Shown here: positions 8,074 to 16,955 of the stretch, one piece after another
How the letters are laid out: the number at the start of each line of letters is the position of its first letter
Numbering within the stretch: position 1 is the first letter of the stretch
NCBI GenBank assembly: GCA_964540575.1
Contig: CAZINI010000003.1
Coordinates: 1-64,000, forward strand
Source: UMGS1889 sp964540575
Lineage (GTDB): Bacteria; Bacillota; Clostridia; Oscillospirales; Ruminococcaceae
DNA: 64,000 bases
Direction of reading: 5' to 3'
Translations under genes and position numbers: made by a program
Notes under the pieces: generated by a model
What the model was told of the DNA's origin: nothing
Databases searched by the model: none
Seen by the model: the letters and a program-made list of their open reading frames with translations, nothing else

Positions 8074-8461
8074 CCTTCCCAGCAACTAATAAATCACAGT
8101 CAGTCAACATAAAAACAACAAACAAATCGGTACAAAAAACACCGCACACAAAAGAAACAGTAAAGCATCTATTTAACGGCTATCACCAAAGCTGTGAAAA
8201 CTTGTTAAGGTGTGCGGTGCCTGCGAAAAATTCGGACGGGGTTAATCCCCGACCGAATTTTTCGCCATTGGGGACGGGGAACCCGTCCCATTTCCGACAG
8301 AATTTACAGTTTGCCGCAGGCACCGCACACGGATTTGGTTTACACGGCTTTCGCTGTTTGTTGAAGATAGATGCTTTACTGCTTTGTTTGTGTGCGGTGC
8401 TTTTTGGCTGATTTGTTTGTGCGTTTTATTGCTGCTGAGTTTTTGCTGTTAGCGGCTGGAA
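8074..8461. repeat. Nested palindromic island core
   Basis: The 390 bp between the two inverted repeat copies fold on themselves. The arm 8131-8173 pairs imperfectly with 8367-8408 (both contain CACCGCACACAAA and CAGTAAAGCATCTAT in opposite orientation). Pairing continues inward (8184-8200 with 8338-8352) to a perfect 16-bp pair GTGTGCGGTGCCTGCG (8210-8225) with 8315-8330. Inside are two hairpins: a 13-bp plus 5-bp stem at 8223-8265 and GGGACGGG/CCCGTCCC at 8271-8289. The 10-mer CACCGCACAC occurs four times in alternating orientation. No convincing open frame is present. It may be a large structured RNA, a MITE-like element or a cruciform. Confidence 0.7.
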
Positions 8462-8549
8462 AAGGAATTTCGCCCGTTGCGACGGGCGACAAGGGCTCTG
8501 CCCTTGACCCGCAGCCTTTGTAAAGGCTGGCGAAACTTTTATTTTTTGC
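8462..8549 (+). repeat. Hairpin-rich interspersed repeat, copy C
   Basis: Right outer arm of the palindromic island, in the same orientation as copy A. Elements in order: CGCCCGT/ACGGGCG, CAAGGG/CCCTTG, AGCCTTT/AAAGGCT, then CGAAACTTTTATTTTTTGC. Its end runs into the -35 box of the tex promoter. Confidence 0.75.
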
Positions 8550-8578
8550 TTGAAATATTTTCTGAATTATGCTATAAT
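8550..8578 (+). promoter_or_regulatory. Promoter of tex
   Basis: TTGAAA at 8550-8555, 17-bp spacer, TATAAT at 8573-8578. The -35 box abuts repeat copy C. A small hairpin GCCGAC/GTCGGC (8589-8605) lies in the leader. Confidence 0.65.
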
Positions 8579-8635
8579 TTTTATGGACGCCGACCGTTTG
8601 TCGGCTGAAAAGTATTATGAAAACGGAGAGAAAAT

Positions 8636-10807
8636 ATGACTGTCAACGAAATAATTGCAAGCGAATTTAAGGTAAAACAGGAGTATGTGGATAACATTAT
8701 CGGTTTCATCGACGACGGGAAAACTATCCCCTTTATCGCCAGATACCGCAAGGAATTTCACGGCTCTATGGACGACCAGAAGATAAGAGAAATAAGCGAA
8801 CGGCTTACATATCTCCGAAATCTCAATGCCCGCAAGGAGGAAATAATCTCCCTTATCGACCAGCAGGGAAAGCTGACGGACGAGCTGAAAAGCTCCATCG
8901 AAAAGGCTTCGGCAATGGTGGAGCTGGAGGATATTTACCGTCCTTACCGTCCCAAGAGAAAGACAAGAGCGTCTGTGGCAAAGGAAAAGGGGCTTGAACC
9001 TTTGGCTATGCTGATACTTATGCAAAGTCCCAAGACCGACCCCGTAAAGGAGGCGGAGAAGTTCATCTCCGAGGAAAAGGAGGTTGCTTCTGCTGATGAT
9101 GCACTTGCGGGTGCCTGCGACATTATCGCCGAGCAGATCTCGGATAATGCGGAGCTTCGGAAAAAGCTTCGTGTTCTGTACAAAAAGAGCGGTATCATCT
9201 CATCAAAGGCTGTTGACCCCGAGGACGAAAACAGCGTTTACAAGAATTATTTCGATTTTGAAAGCCCCCTGTCAAAGGCGGCACCTCACCGCATTTTGGC
9301 TCTGGACAGAGGTGAGCGTGAGGAAAAGCTCAAGGTTTCAGCGACCCTGCCCGACAATGGGGGAGAAAACCTTATCGTTTCGGAGTTTGTGAAAAACAGC
9401 TCACCTTGCGGCGAGCTTGTAAAGGCGGCTTGTGAGGACAGCTGGAAGCGTCTTATAAGCCCGTCCGTGGAGCGTGAGATAAGAAACGAGCTGACCGAAA
9501 ATGCGGCGGAGCAGGCTATCAAGGTGTTTGCGTCGAACCTCCGTCAGCTGATAATGCAGCCGCCTGTTAAGGGTGCTGTTACCATCGGTCTTGACCCGGG
9601 ATTCCGCACGGGCTGCAAGGTGGCTGTTGTTGACGAAACGGGCAAGGTGCTTGACACGGGCGTTATCCACGTTACCTTGGGAAATGCAAAGGGCATTGCC
9701 GACGGAAAGCGTATTATTTCGGGAATGATAAAAAAATACGGCGTTACCGCCATAGCTATCGGCAACGGAACGGCTTCCCGTGAAACTGAAAGCTTCACCG
9801 CCGAGCTGCTTAAGGAAATTCCGCAAAAGGTTTCATATATGGTGGTTTCCGAAGCGGGTGCGTCCGTTTATTCCGCTTCAAAGCTGGCTGCGGAGGAATT
9901 CCCCGAATATGATGTTTCCCTGAGAAGTGCGGTTTCCATTGCAAGACGTTTGCAGGACCCGCTGGCAGAACTTGTTAAGATAGACCCCAAGGCTATCGGT
10001 GTGGGACAGTATCAGCATGATATGCCGAAAGCCCGTTTGGACGAAGCGTTGGGCGGAGTGGTTGAGGATTGCGTTAACTCTGTGGGTGTTGACCTGAACA
10101 CCGCTTCATTCTCGCTGCTTTCCTATGTTTCGGGAATAAACAGCACCGTTGCGAAAAATATTGTCGCCTACCGTGAGGAAAACGGCAGATTTACCGACCG
10201 CAAACAGCTGATGAAGGTGCCGAAGCTGGGTGCAAAGGCGTTCGAGCAGTGTGCGGGCTTCCTCCGTGTCCGTGACGGAAAAAATCCGCTGGATAACACC
10301 GCCGTTCACCCCGAAAGCTACAAGGCGGCACAGCAGCTGATGGAAATGTGCGGATATACCGTAAGCGACATTACCGAGGGCAAGGCGTCCGAGATAGCGT
10401 CGGCGGCGGAAAAGATAGGGTTTAAGAGCATTTCCGAGAAAACGGGCGTGGGCGTTCCCACTCTTTCGGATATTGCAAAGGAGCTTGTAAAGCCCGGACG
10501 TGACCCCCGTGACGAGCTGCCTCCTCCGCTGATGAGAAGCGGCGATGTTATGACCATCGAGGACTTGAAGCCGGGTATGGAGCTTATGGGTACTGTCCGA
10601 AACATAGTCGATTTCGGCTGCTTTGTTGACATTGGCGTTCACGAGGACGGACTTGTTCATATTTCAAGAATTTGCGACAGATTTATCAAGCACCCTCTTG
10701 AAGCGGTTAAGGTAAATGACGTTGTAAAGGTGACCGTTTTGGAAGTGGATGTCAAGAGAAAGCGTATTTCCCTGACAATGGTCGGAGATAAAGCACAAAA
10801 GCGGTAA
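8636..10807 (+). CDS. tex: Tex family transcriptional accessory RNA-binding protein
   Basis: 723 residues, the usual Tex length. The order is a helical N-terminal region, a YqgF/RuvC-like domain (about 320-450, GLDPGFRTGCKVAVVDE), helix-hairpin-helix segments (about 490-570, LLSYVSGINSTVAKNIVAYR) and a C-terminal S1 RNA-binding domain (about 640-715, VRNIVDFGCFVDIGVHEDGLVHIS). Tex binds nucleic acid in the cytoplasm and affects transcription and stress tolerance; its exact reaction is not settled. The ATG at 8636 follows GGAGAG. It is a single gene with its own promoter, which lies directly at the edge of the palindromic repeat island. Confidence 0.93.
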   Translation: MTVNEIIASEFKVKQEYVDNIIGFIDDGKTIPFIARYRKEFHGSMDDQKIREISERLTYLRNLNARKEEIISLIDQQGKLTDELKSSIEKASAMVELEDIYRPYRPKRKTRASVAKEKGLEPLAMLILMQSPKTDPVKEAEKFISEEKEVASADDALAGACDIIAEQISDNAELRKKLRVLYKKSGIISSKAVDPEDENSVYKNYFDFESPLSKAAPHRILALDRGEREEKLKVSATLPDNGGENLIVSEFVKNSSPCGELVKAACEDSWKRLISPSVEREIRNELTENAAEQAIKVFASNLRQLIMQPPVKGAVTIGLDPGFRTGCKVAVVDETGKVLDTGVIHVTLGNAKGIADGKRIISGMIKKYGVTAIAIGNGTASRETESFTAELLKEIPQKVSYMVVSEAGASVYSASKLAAEEFPEYDVSLRSAVSIARRLQDPLAELVKIDPKAIGVGQYQHDMPKARLDEALGGVVEDCVNSVGVDLNTASFSLLSYVSGINSTVAKNIVAYREENGRFTDRKQLMKVPKLGAKAFEQCAGFLRVRDGKNPLDNTAVHPESYKAAQQLMEMCGYTVSDITEGKASEIASAAEKIGFKSISEKTGVGVPTLSDIAKELVKPGRDPRDELPPPLMRSGDVMTIEDLKPGMELMGTVRNIVDFGCFVDIGVHEDGLVHISRICDRFIKHPLEAVKVNDVVKVTVLEVDVKRKRISLTMVGDKAQKR

Positions 10808-10881
10808 ATGTGTTTCTCACTGATTTTTTTCGGATTTAATAAATTATTTACAGGACTTTTTGTTATTATTTCGACAAATTA

Positions 10882-10910
10882 TTGACAAAAACGACGGAGT
10901 ATGCTAAAAT
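10882..10910 (+). promoter_or_regulatory. Promoter of the EAL-domain gene
   Basis: TTGACA at 10882-10887, 17-bp spacer, TAAAAT at 10905-10910. Confidence 0.7.
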
Positions 10911-10980
10911 ACAATTATAGAATACTATAAGCGAAATAAAGCGAAAAATCCGTATTTCCGAACGGTGAGGGGGACATTCT

Positions 10981-12327
10981 ATGAACAACTGGGATCCTGC
11001 AAGCATTTTATCCGACAGTAACAAGTTTGAAAAGCTTTTGAATAATTCTACCATCAAAAGCGTTATCTCATACTATCAGTTCAAGGAAGCAGTTGCCGAC
11101 AGTAAAAAGGACGGCTGCTATTCGTTGGCTGCCTTTTCCATCAGGCGTTTTTCCTATCTGTTTCACACCTACGGCAGCGAGGTAAGGCAGTATATTTCCG
11201 AGATAATAAACTCTTATTTAAACGAAGTGCTTTTCGATGGAGAGTATTTTGCGTCGGCAGGCGACAATAAAATGCTTATCTATATGACGGGCACCTATGA
11301 GGAGGCTATTGCCCGAATTAGGGTATATTTCAACGAATTGTCCGAAATGATGGCTCTGGATAAATGTCATATGAAGGTCACATTTGCCTGCGGCGTGTAT
11401 CAGATACGGGACAACAGCGAGAGCATTTCCGAGGCAATTGACAAGGCGGGTTCTGCTATGCAGACGGCATATGAGAAGCCGTCCTGCATTACGGAGATAG
11501 TCCACTATTCGGAAAAAATTTACGAGAGCGTTGTGCGGAACAATATCATCGAAAATGACCTGTGCAATGCCGTTAAAAACAACGAGCTTATCATCGAGAT
11601 ACAGCCGAAGTTCGATATGAAAACGGGCGAATGTGTTTCTGCTGAGGCACTTGTCCGCTGGATGCACCCCGTTCTCGGCAGGATAGCTCCCGATGATTTT
11701 ATCCCATACGCCGAAAAGACAGGCTTTATCATTGACATTGATATGTTCGTGCTGGAAACGGTCTGCAAGTATATGCGAAGCTGGGCAGATGCGGGTTTCA
11801 AGCCCGTAACTGTTGCTGTAAATCAGTCCAGGCTGCATATTTCCGACCCGAACTATGTTAACAGCGTCTTTTCGATGATGCAGGAGTACGATGTCTGGCC
11901 GAACCTTATCGAGCTGGAAACTACGGAATCCATCGCATTCAACGATTACGCTTCGGCTACGGAGATACTCCACAGTCTGCATGACTACGGCTTTGTGCTG
12001 TCAATGGACGATTTCGGCAGCGGATATTCCTCTCTTTATATGCTCCACGAGCTTGAATATGACGAGCTGAAGCTTGACAGAAAGCTTGTCTGCAATATCG
12101 GTAAATCCGAAAAAAGCGTTGTTCTGCTGAAGCATATCATTGCTATGGCACACGATATGAATATGACTGTTGTTGCGGAGGGCGTTGAAACCGAGGAGCA
12201 GGCGGAAGCGTTGAAGTCCATCGGCTGCGATATTGCACAGGGATTTTTGTATTCCTATCCGCTGTCTATCGACAAGTTTGAAGCTTCTGTATTTGGCAGA
12301 GTTCTGCCCGATGAAGTTACTGTTTGA
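10981..12327 (+). CDS. Degenerate GGDEF-EAL c-di-GMP phosphodiesterase
   Basis: 448 residues predicted to hydrolyse cyclic di-GMP to pGpG. The N-terminal half (about 35-175) resembles a GGDEF fold, but the signature site reads SAGDNKMLIYM, so it should not make c-di-GMP. The EAL domain (about 190-440) keeps the expected residues: AEALVRW, the Asn of VAVNQSRL, ELETTES, MDDFGSGYS, KLDRKLV, VVAEGVET and QGFLYSYPL. No transmembrane segment is seen. An inactive GGDEF domain next to an EAL domain often serves as a GTP-sensing regulator in such enzymes (known for the family; inferred here). It is monocistronic, with a good promoter and a GGTGAGGGGG ribosome site. Confidence 0.9.
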   Translation: MNNWDPASILSDSNKFEKLLNNSTIKSVISYYQFKEAVADSKKDGCYSLAAFSIRRFSYLFHTYGSEVRQYISEIINSYLNEVLFDGEYFASAGDNKMLIYMTGTYEEAIARIRVYFNELSEMMALDKCHMKVTFACGVYQIRDNSESISEAIDKAGSAMQTAYEKPSCITEIVHYSEKIYESVVRNNIIENDLCNAVKNNELIIEIQPKFDMKTGECVSAEALVRWMHPVLGRIAPDDFIPYAEKTGFIIDIDMFVLETVCKYMRSWADAGFKPVTVAVNQSRLHISDPNYVNSVFSMMQEYDVWPNLIELETTESIAFNDYASATEILHSLHDYGFVLSMDDFGSGYSSLYMLHELEYDELKLDRKLVCNIGKSEKSVVLLKHIIAMAHDMNMTVVAEGVETEEQAEALKSIGCDIAQGFLYSYPLSIDKFEASVFGRVLPDEVTV

Positions 12328-12354
12328 CGGACACAATATATTTTTATTTGACGA

Positions 12355-12385
12355 AAAGCCCGGGAGCATTTTGTTCTCGGGCTTT
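12355..12385 (+). terminator. Hairpin after the EAL gene
   Basis: AAAGCCCGGGAG (12355-12366) pairs, with G-U wobbles, with TTCTCGGGCTTT (12374-12385). No T-run follows, so termination would be imperfect. Confidence 0.5.
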
Positions 12386-12415
12386 ACGATTTGCATTAAA
12401 TTTTCCCTTTGCATA

Positions 12416-12444
12416 TTGACATTTTGTTTAAAATGCTTTAAAAT
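12416..12444 (+). promoter_or_regulatory. Promoter of the response regulator/histidine kinase genes
   Basis: TTGACA at 12416-12421, 17-bp spacer, TAAAAT at 12439-12444. Confidence 0.65.
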
Positions 12445-12500
12445 ATATAATATGGAAAGCCTTGTTCCACGGGAATATTTATCGGAAAGGACGAACACTT

Positions 12501-13286
12501 ATGAAATATAAAATTCTTGTCAGCGGCGATAATTCTATGCTTATCAAGGACTTTTTTCAGTATACCGAACAATACTTTGACTGTCTGACTACCTCCGACA
12601 TCTGGAGGGATGTTATAGGACATTTTGAACTGTTCAAGCCCGATGTTTACCTTATATTTATCGAATCGGAACATAGTGAGGTACTCGCTCGTGCCGATAG
12701 GCTGCGTACTCCCGCTGTTAATATTGACACGCCTGTTATCATTGTGGGACGCACCGAGACCTGTATGGAGATCCAGCGGCTGTATCCTATGCTGGTCGAT
12801 CTGGTCATAAAGCGTCCCGTTTCGCCCGATAATCTGGCTCTTGCTATAATCGACTATTTGGAGAAAAAAGCACAGGAAAAGCTGAAAGATCAGGCTGCCA
12901 AGGGAGGACCCGAGGGAAGCGGCAAGAAGCATATCCTTGTTGTAGACGACGACAGGACAGTGCTTAAAATACTCAAGACCGCTCTTGCGGATGACTATGA
13001 GGTCACGGCTATGCTCAACGGCGTTCTGGTGGAAAAATTCCTCGATTCAAAGAGCGTCGACCTTATCATTCTCGATTATGAAATGCCGATAATGACGGGT
13101 GCGGAGGTGTATCGTCAGATAAAGGCAAATCCGAAAACGGCGGATATTCCCATTTGCTTCCTGACGGGTGTTGCGGAACGGAGCAAGGTCGAAGAAATTA
13201 TGCGGCTAAGACCGAGAGGCTACCTCCTCAAGCCCATCAATCTTGAGATGCTTCTGGCAACCATCAGCAATCTCACCGAAACATAA
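12501..13286 (+). CDS. Response regulator with a degenerate and an intact receiver domain
   Basis: 261 residues with two receiver-like halves and no output domain. The first (about 1-130) has the fold pattern but reads VYLIFIESEHSE where the phospho-acceptor Asp should be. The second (about 148-260) is complete: VVDDD acidic pair, LIILDYEMP with the acceptor Asp, FLTG and YLLKPI with the conserved Lys. ATG at 12501 was chosen because GGAAAGG lies ten bases upstream; an in-frame codon 39 bases earlier has no such site. It ends 16 bases before the hybrid kinase gene, so the two should form one phosphorelay. Without a DNA-binding or enzymatic domain it probably acts by protein contact. Confidence 0.85.
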   Translation: MKYKILVSGDNSMLIKDFFQYTEQYFDCLTTSDIWRDVIGHFELFKPDVYLIFIESEHSEVLARADRLRTPAVNIDTPVIIVGRTETCMEIQRLYPMLVDLVIKRPVSPDNLALAIIDYLEKKAQEKLKDQAAKGGPEGSGKKHILVVDDDRTVLKILKTALADDYEVTAMLNGVLVEKFLDSKSVDLIILDYEMPIMTGAEVYRQIKANPKTADIPICFLTGVAERSKVEEIMRLRPRGYLLKPINLEMLLATISNLTET

Positions 13287-13302
13287 AGGAGGCTGACGAC
13301 AA

Positions 13303-15969
13303 ATGGCTGATAACAACGTGCTTTCCCTTACCGAGCTTATTGACCTGAATATTTTGCAGCAGATACAGGACGCCTTTTCCGATATGACGGGAATGGCTGC
13401 ACTTACTGCCGACCACAAAGGCATTGCCGTGACGAAAGGTTCAAATTTCACGGATTTCTGTATGAAATACACAAGACGATCGGAGCTTGGAAACCGCCGC
13501 TGCGAAAACTGTGACAGAAAGGGCGGCGAAATGACCCTTACAAACGGAAGGTCATGCTCCTACTATTGTCATGCGGGGCTTGTGGATTTTGCCGCACCTA
13601 TCATGGCAAACGGTCAGATGATAGGCAGCTTTATCGGCGGTCAGGTGCTTACCGAAAAGCCCGACTTGGACAAGGTTCGTGCTATTGCCGAGGAGCTTGG
13701 GATAGATCCCGATGAATATGTCGAAGCGGTCAAAAAGGTGAGGGTCGTTGACAAGGAAACCGTTGACAAGGCTGCCCGCTCGCTTTTTGTTATCGCAAAT
13801 GTGCTGACGGACATGGCGTACAAGAGCCACAATCTTTATCTCAGCAATCTTGAAATAGAGAAAAACTCCCATATGAAAAGCGATTTCCTCGCAAATATGA
13901 GCCACGAGATACGCACGCCTATGAATGCGGTGCTGGGTATGGTCGACCTTGCTCTTCGTGAGGAAATGTCCCCGGCGGCGAGGAATTTTTTGAAGCAGAT
14001 AAAGGTTTCGGGAAAAAATCTGCTTGTTATCATCAACGATATTCTCGATTTTTCTAAGATAGAATCGGGCAAAATGGAAATTATCCCCTCCGAATATGAG
14101 CCTTACTCGGTGCTCAACGACGTTGCAAATGTCATCAACAATCGTATTGGCGACAAAAATATCGAATTTACTATGGATATTTCCCCCGAGCTGCCGAGAA
14201 ATCTTTTCGGAGATAATTTCCGTATCCATCAGATACTTCTAAATCTCCTGAATAATGCGGTGAAATTTACCCAAAGCGGCGAGGTGCATCTGAGAATTGC
14301 CTGTGAACCGAGATGCAAAGACGAGGTAATGCTGAAAATTGCCGTTGCCGATACGGGTATCGGCATTAAGAAGCAGGATATGAAAAAACTCTTCAACTCA
14401 TTCCAGCAGGTGGACAGCAAGCGTAACAGAAACGTTGAAGGTACGGGTCTGGGACTTGCTATCTCTCAGCAGCTGCTTATGCTGATGAACGGCAAAATTC
14501 GGGTGGAGAGCGAGTATGGAAAGGGAACGACATTTTTCGTTGAGCTGCCTCAGAGGGTCGTTGACCCCGCACCCGAGATACCTAAGACGGACAAGCCTGT
14601 AAAGGTCGCTGTTCGTTCCGACAGTGAATATTTCAAAAAGCAGCTGTATATCGACCTTGAGCGTCTGGGTGCCGAATGTGTTGAGCTTGCCGAGCTTCAG
14701 ACCCTTGACGGCATCGAACCCGATTATCTTATTGCGGAGGAATCGCTTGTCACCGATAATATGCTTGAATATGCGGCGAATAACAGAGCTCTTCGCTGTA
14801 TTGTAGTTTCGGGCTATGCAAGCGGAAATAATATTGACCTGCCCAATGTGCGGGTGCTTCGCAAGCCTGTTTATTCGCTGGTGCTTTACAATGCAATGGG
14901 TATAAGCAGCGTATCTCTCGGCAGCGAGGAGGCAGAAGCGGATCTGTTCAACTTCACCGCCCCCGATGCAAGGGTGCTCATCGTGGACGACAACACGGTA
15001 AATCTTGCGGTGGCGTCGGGTCTTATTGAGCCGTTTGATATGCATGTGGATACTGCTGCAAGTGCGGGAGAAGCTATCGAAAAGCTGAAACAGTCCCGCT
15101 ATGACATTATTTTTATGGACCATATGATGCCCGAGGTGGACGGCGTGGAGGCTACACGAATTATCCGCCGTCTTATGCCCGATTATAACGGCGTCCCCAT
15201 TATCGCCCTGACCGCAAATGCTGTCAGCGGTGCAAAGGAAATGTTCCTGAGCGAGGGTATGGACGATTTCGTCGCAAAGCCCATTGAGCTTAAGGAAATA
15301 ACCGCAAAGCTTCGCAGATGGCTTCCGAAGGACAAAATTATTCCCGCAAACGGCAAGATAAAGACCGCTTCAAAGGTGCAGACAGTTGAGATAAACGGTC
15401 TGGACACCGAAAAGGCTATCGAGCAGCTGGGCAGTCCCGGACTGTATATGTCGGTTTTAAAGGAATATTACGGTGCTATCGGGAAAAAAGCCGCTGTTAT
15501 CGAGGATTATGCGAATAAGGGGCTTATCAAGGAGTACACTATCGAGGTGCATTCGCTGAAAAGTACCTCAAGGCAGATAGGTGCAACGGAGCTTTCCAAC
15601 CTTGCCGCCGAGCTTGAAAAGGCGGGAAATGACGGAAATACGGCGGCCATTGCCGAGAAAACCGAAGCACTTCTTATGCTTTACCGAGGTTTAGCCGTGC
15701 TTTTGAAGCCATATTTCCCCGAAGAGGAAACGTCGGCACGCCGATTTGCGGAACCCGATGAGATCATCGCAATGCTGAACGAAATGCAGGAGGCTCTCGA
15801 CAATTTCGATACGCTGCAAATTGACGAGGTTATCGAGAAAATGTCCGCCTTCGATTATTCGGATGATCAGCGGGAATACTTTGAAAATCTCTGTCAGGCG
15901 GCGGAATTCAGCGATATTGACAGCTGCGGACAGGTAGTGGCGGAATGGAAAGGCGTTCTGGATAAGTAG
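13303..15969 (+). CDS. Hybrid sensor histidine kinase: PocR-HisKA-HATPase-pseudoREC-REC-HPt
   Basis: 888 residues that carry a whole phosphorelay. A PocR sensory domain (about 8-165), with a Cys-rich stretch NRRCENCDRKGG, implies a small-molecule ligand. HisKA follows with His201 in MSHEIRTP. The HATPase shows NLLNNAVKFT, VADTGIGI and EGTGLGLAIS. A receiver-like segment without an acceptor Asp (about 435-540) precedes a full receiver with Asp606 (FMDHMMPEVDG). A C-terminal HPt domain carries His750 in VHSLKSTSRQ. No transmembrane helix is seen, so sensing is cytoplasmic. The ATG follows a textbook AAAGGAGG. It is paired with the upstream two-receiver protein. PocR-type sensors respond to propanediol- or hydrocarbon-like ligands in characterised cases; the ligand here is unknown. 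Confidence 0.9.
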   Translation: MADNNVLSLTELIDLNILQQIQDAFSDMTGMAALTADHKGIAVTKGSNFTDFCMKYTRRSELGNRRCENCDRKGGEMTLTNGRSCSYYCHAGLVDFAAPIMANGQMIGSFIGGQVLTEKPDLDKVRAIAEELGIDPDEYVEAVKKVRVVDKETVDKAARSLFVIANVLTDMAYKSHNLYLSNLEIEKNSHMKSDFLANMSHEIRTPMNAVLGMVDLALREEMSPAARNFLKQIKVSGKNLLVIINDILDFSKIESGKMEIIPSEYEPYSVLNDVANVINNRIGDKNIEFTMDISPELPRNLFGDNFRIHQILLNLLNNAVKFTQSGEVHLRIACEPRCKDEVMLKIAVADTGIGIKKQDMKKLFNSFQQVDSKRNRNVEGTGLGLAISQQLLMLMNGKIRVESEYGKGTTFFVELPQRVVDPAPEIPKTDKPVKVAVRSDSEYFKKQLYIDLERLGAECVELAELQTLDGIEPDYLIAEESLVTDNMLEYAANNRALRCIVVSGYASGNNIDLPNVRVLRKPVYSLVLYNAMGISSVSLGSEEAEADLFNFTAPDARVLIVDDNTVNLAVASGLIEPFDMHVDTAASAGEAIEKLKQSRYDIIFMDHMMPEVDGVEATRIIRRLMPDYNGVPIIALTANAVSGAKEMFLSEGMDDFVAKPIELKEITAKLRRWLPKDKIIPANGKIKTASKVQTVEINGLDTEKAIEQLGSPGLYMSVLKEYYGAIGKKAAVIEDYANKGLIKEYTIEVHSLKSTSRQIGATELSNLAAELEKAGNDGNTAAIAEKTEALLMLYRGLAVLLKPYFPEEETSARRFAEPDEIIAMLNEMQEALDNFDTLQIDEVIEKMSAFDYSDDQREYFENLCQAAEFSDIDSCGQVVAEWKGVLDK

Positions 15970-16022
15970 TGCGTACTACCTGATTGATGTCTGCATTAAG
16001 TAAATCTCGAAAGGAATTTTAA

Positions 16023-16955
16023 ATGTCAATAGGAAAGATAAGGCGGCTGGTACTTGCCGCATTTCCCAATATAAATGAAAAAAAGCTGTATAAGCTTCAC
16101 CGTTCGGTGGTAAAAGCGATGCGTTCACGTCTGCTGCTGGAGGGCTTTTATAAGCTGTGGGATTACACCATTTACTGCGGCGGACGGGAGGTTCGGGTGA
16201 GAATTTTCCGTCCCGAAAATGAGTATTCCGACAAGGTGATAATGTTCTATCACGGCGGCGGCTGGGTGACGGACGGCGTTGAAACATACACCGAGGTCTG
16301 CAAAAGGCTGGCGGCGGCAACGGGCTGCCGCATTATTTCCGTGGATTACGGACTTGCTCCCGAGCATAAATTCCCCGAGGGTCTGGCGGACTGCTACAAT
16401 GCGGCGAGAGAGCTTGCAAGGCGTCCGTGGCTGTTCGGTATCGACGGGAAAAAGAAGCTGGTGCTTATGGGCGACAGTGCGGGGGGAAATCTTGCAGCTG
16501 CCGTTTCCGCTCTGGCAAGGGACAGAAGGGATTTCAAGGTGTCGGCACAGATACTAATTTATCCCGCCGTATGGTGCGATTATAACGAGGAAACAACGCC
16601 CTTTGAATCCGTCCGTGAGAACGGCAAAAGCTACGTTCTGACCGCCGCACGAATGAGGGATTATATGGAGCTGTACAAAAGCTCCGACGACGATTACAAG
16701 TCGCCCTACTTTTCTCCGCTGCGGGCAAAAAGCTTCAAGCATCTCCCGAGAACGCTTATCATCACCGCCGAATACGACCCGCTTCGTGATGAGGGAATAG
16801 CCTACGGCAAGGAGCTTCGCAAGGCGGGCGTCAAGGCGAAAATATTTATGATGAACGACGCTATCCACGGATTTTTTATGTATGACAGGCACACACTGCC
16901 CGTCAGAAAGACCTTTGCGGTCATCAAAAAATTTTTAAACGAGGTTGAGTCCTGA
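16023..16955 (+). CDS. Alpha/beta hydrolase, hormone-sensitive-lipase-type esterase
   Basis: 310 residues of the HSL/acetyl esterase family. The oxyanion motif YHGGGW and nucleophile elbow GDSAGG mark the active site; the acid and base are the Asp in ITAEYDPLRDEG and the His in DAIHGFFMY. No signal peptide, so cytoplasmic. The stop and the next start overlap (TGATG at 16953-16957), which couples it to the condensation-type acyltransferase. That pairing suggests making and trimming of an ester on a lipid or small molecule. The substrate is unknown. GAAAGGA precedes the ATG. Confidence 0.85.
   Translation: MSIGKIRRLVLAAFPNINEKKLYKLHRSVVKAMRSRLLLEGFYKLWDYTIYCGGREVRVRIFRPENEYSDKVIMFYHGGGWVTDGVETYTEVCKRLAAATGCRIISVDYGLAPEHKFPEGLADCYNAARELARRPWLFGIDGKKKLVLMGDSAGGNLAAAVSALARDRRDFKVSAQILIYPAVWCDYNEETTPFESVRENGKSYVLTAARMRDYMELYKSSDDDYKSPYFSPLRAKSFKHLPRTLIITAEYDPLRDEGIAYGKELRKAGVKAKIFMMNDAIHGFFMYDRHTLPVRKTFAVIKKFLNEVES

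Noticed and set aside
7971..8411. A 146-codon open frame across the palindromic island
   Set aside because: It is made of repeat arms and hairpins, has no ribosome site and no protein-like composition.
8074..8461. CRISPR array in the repeat island
   Set aside because: Repeats alternate in orientation and spacing is irregular; there are no equal spacers and no cas genes.
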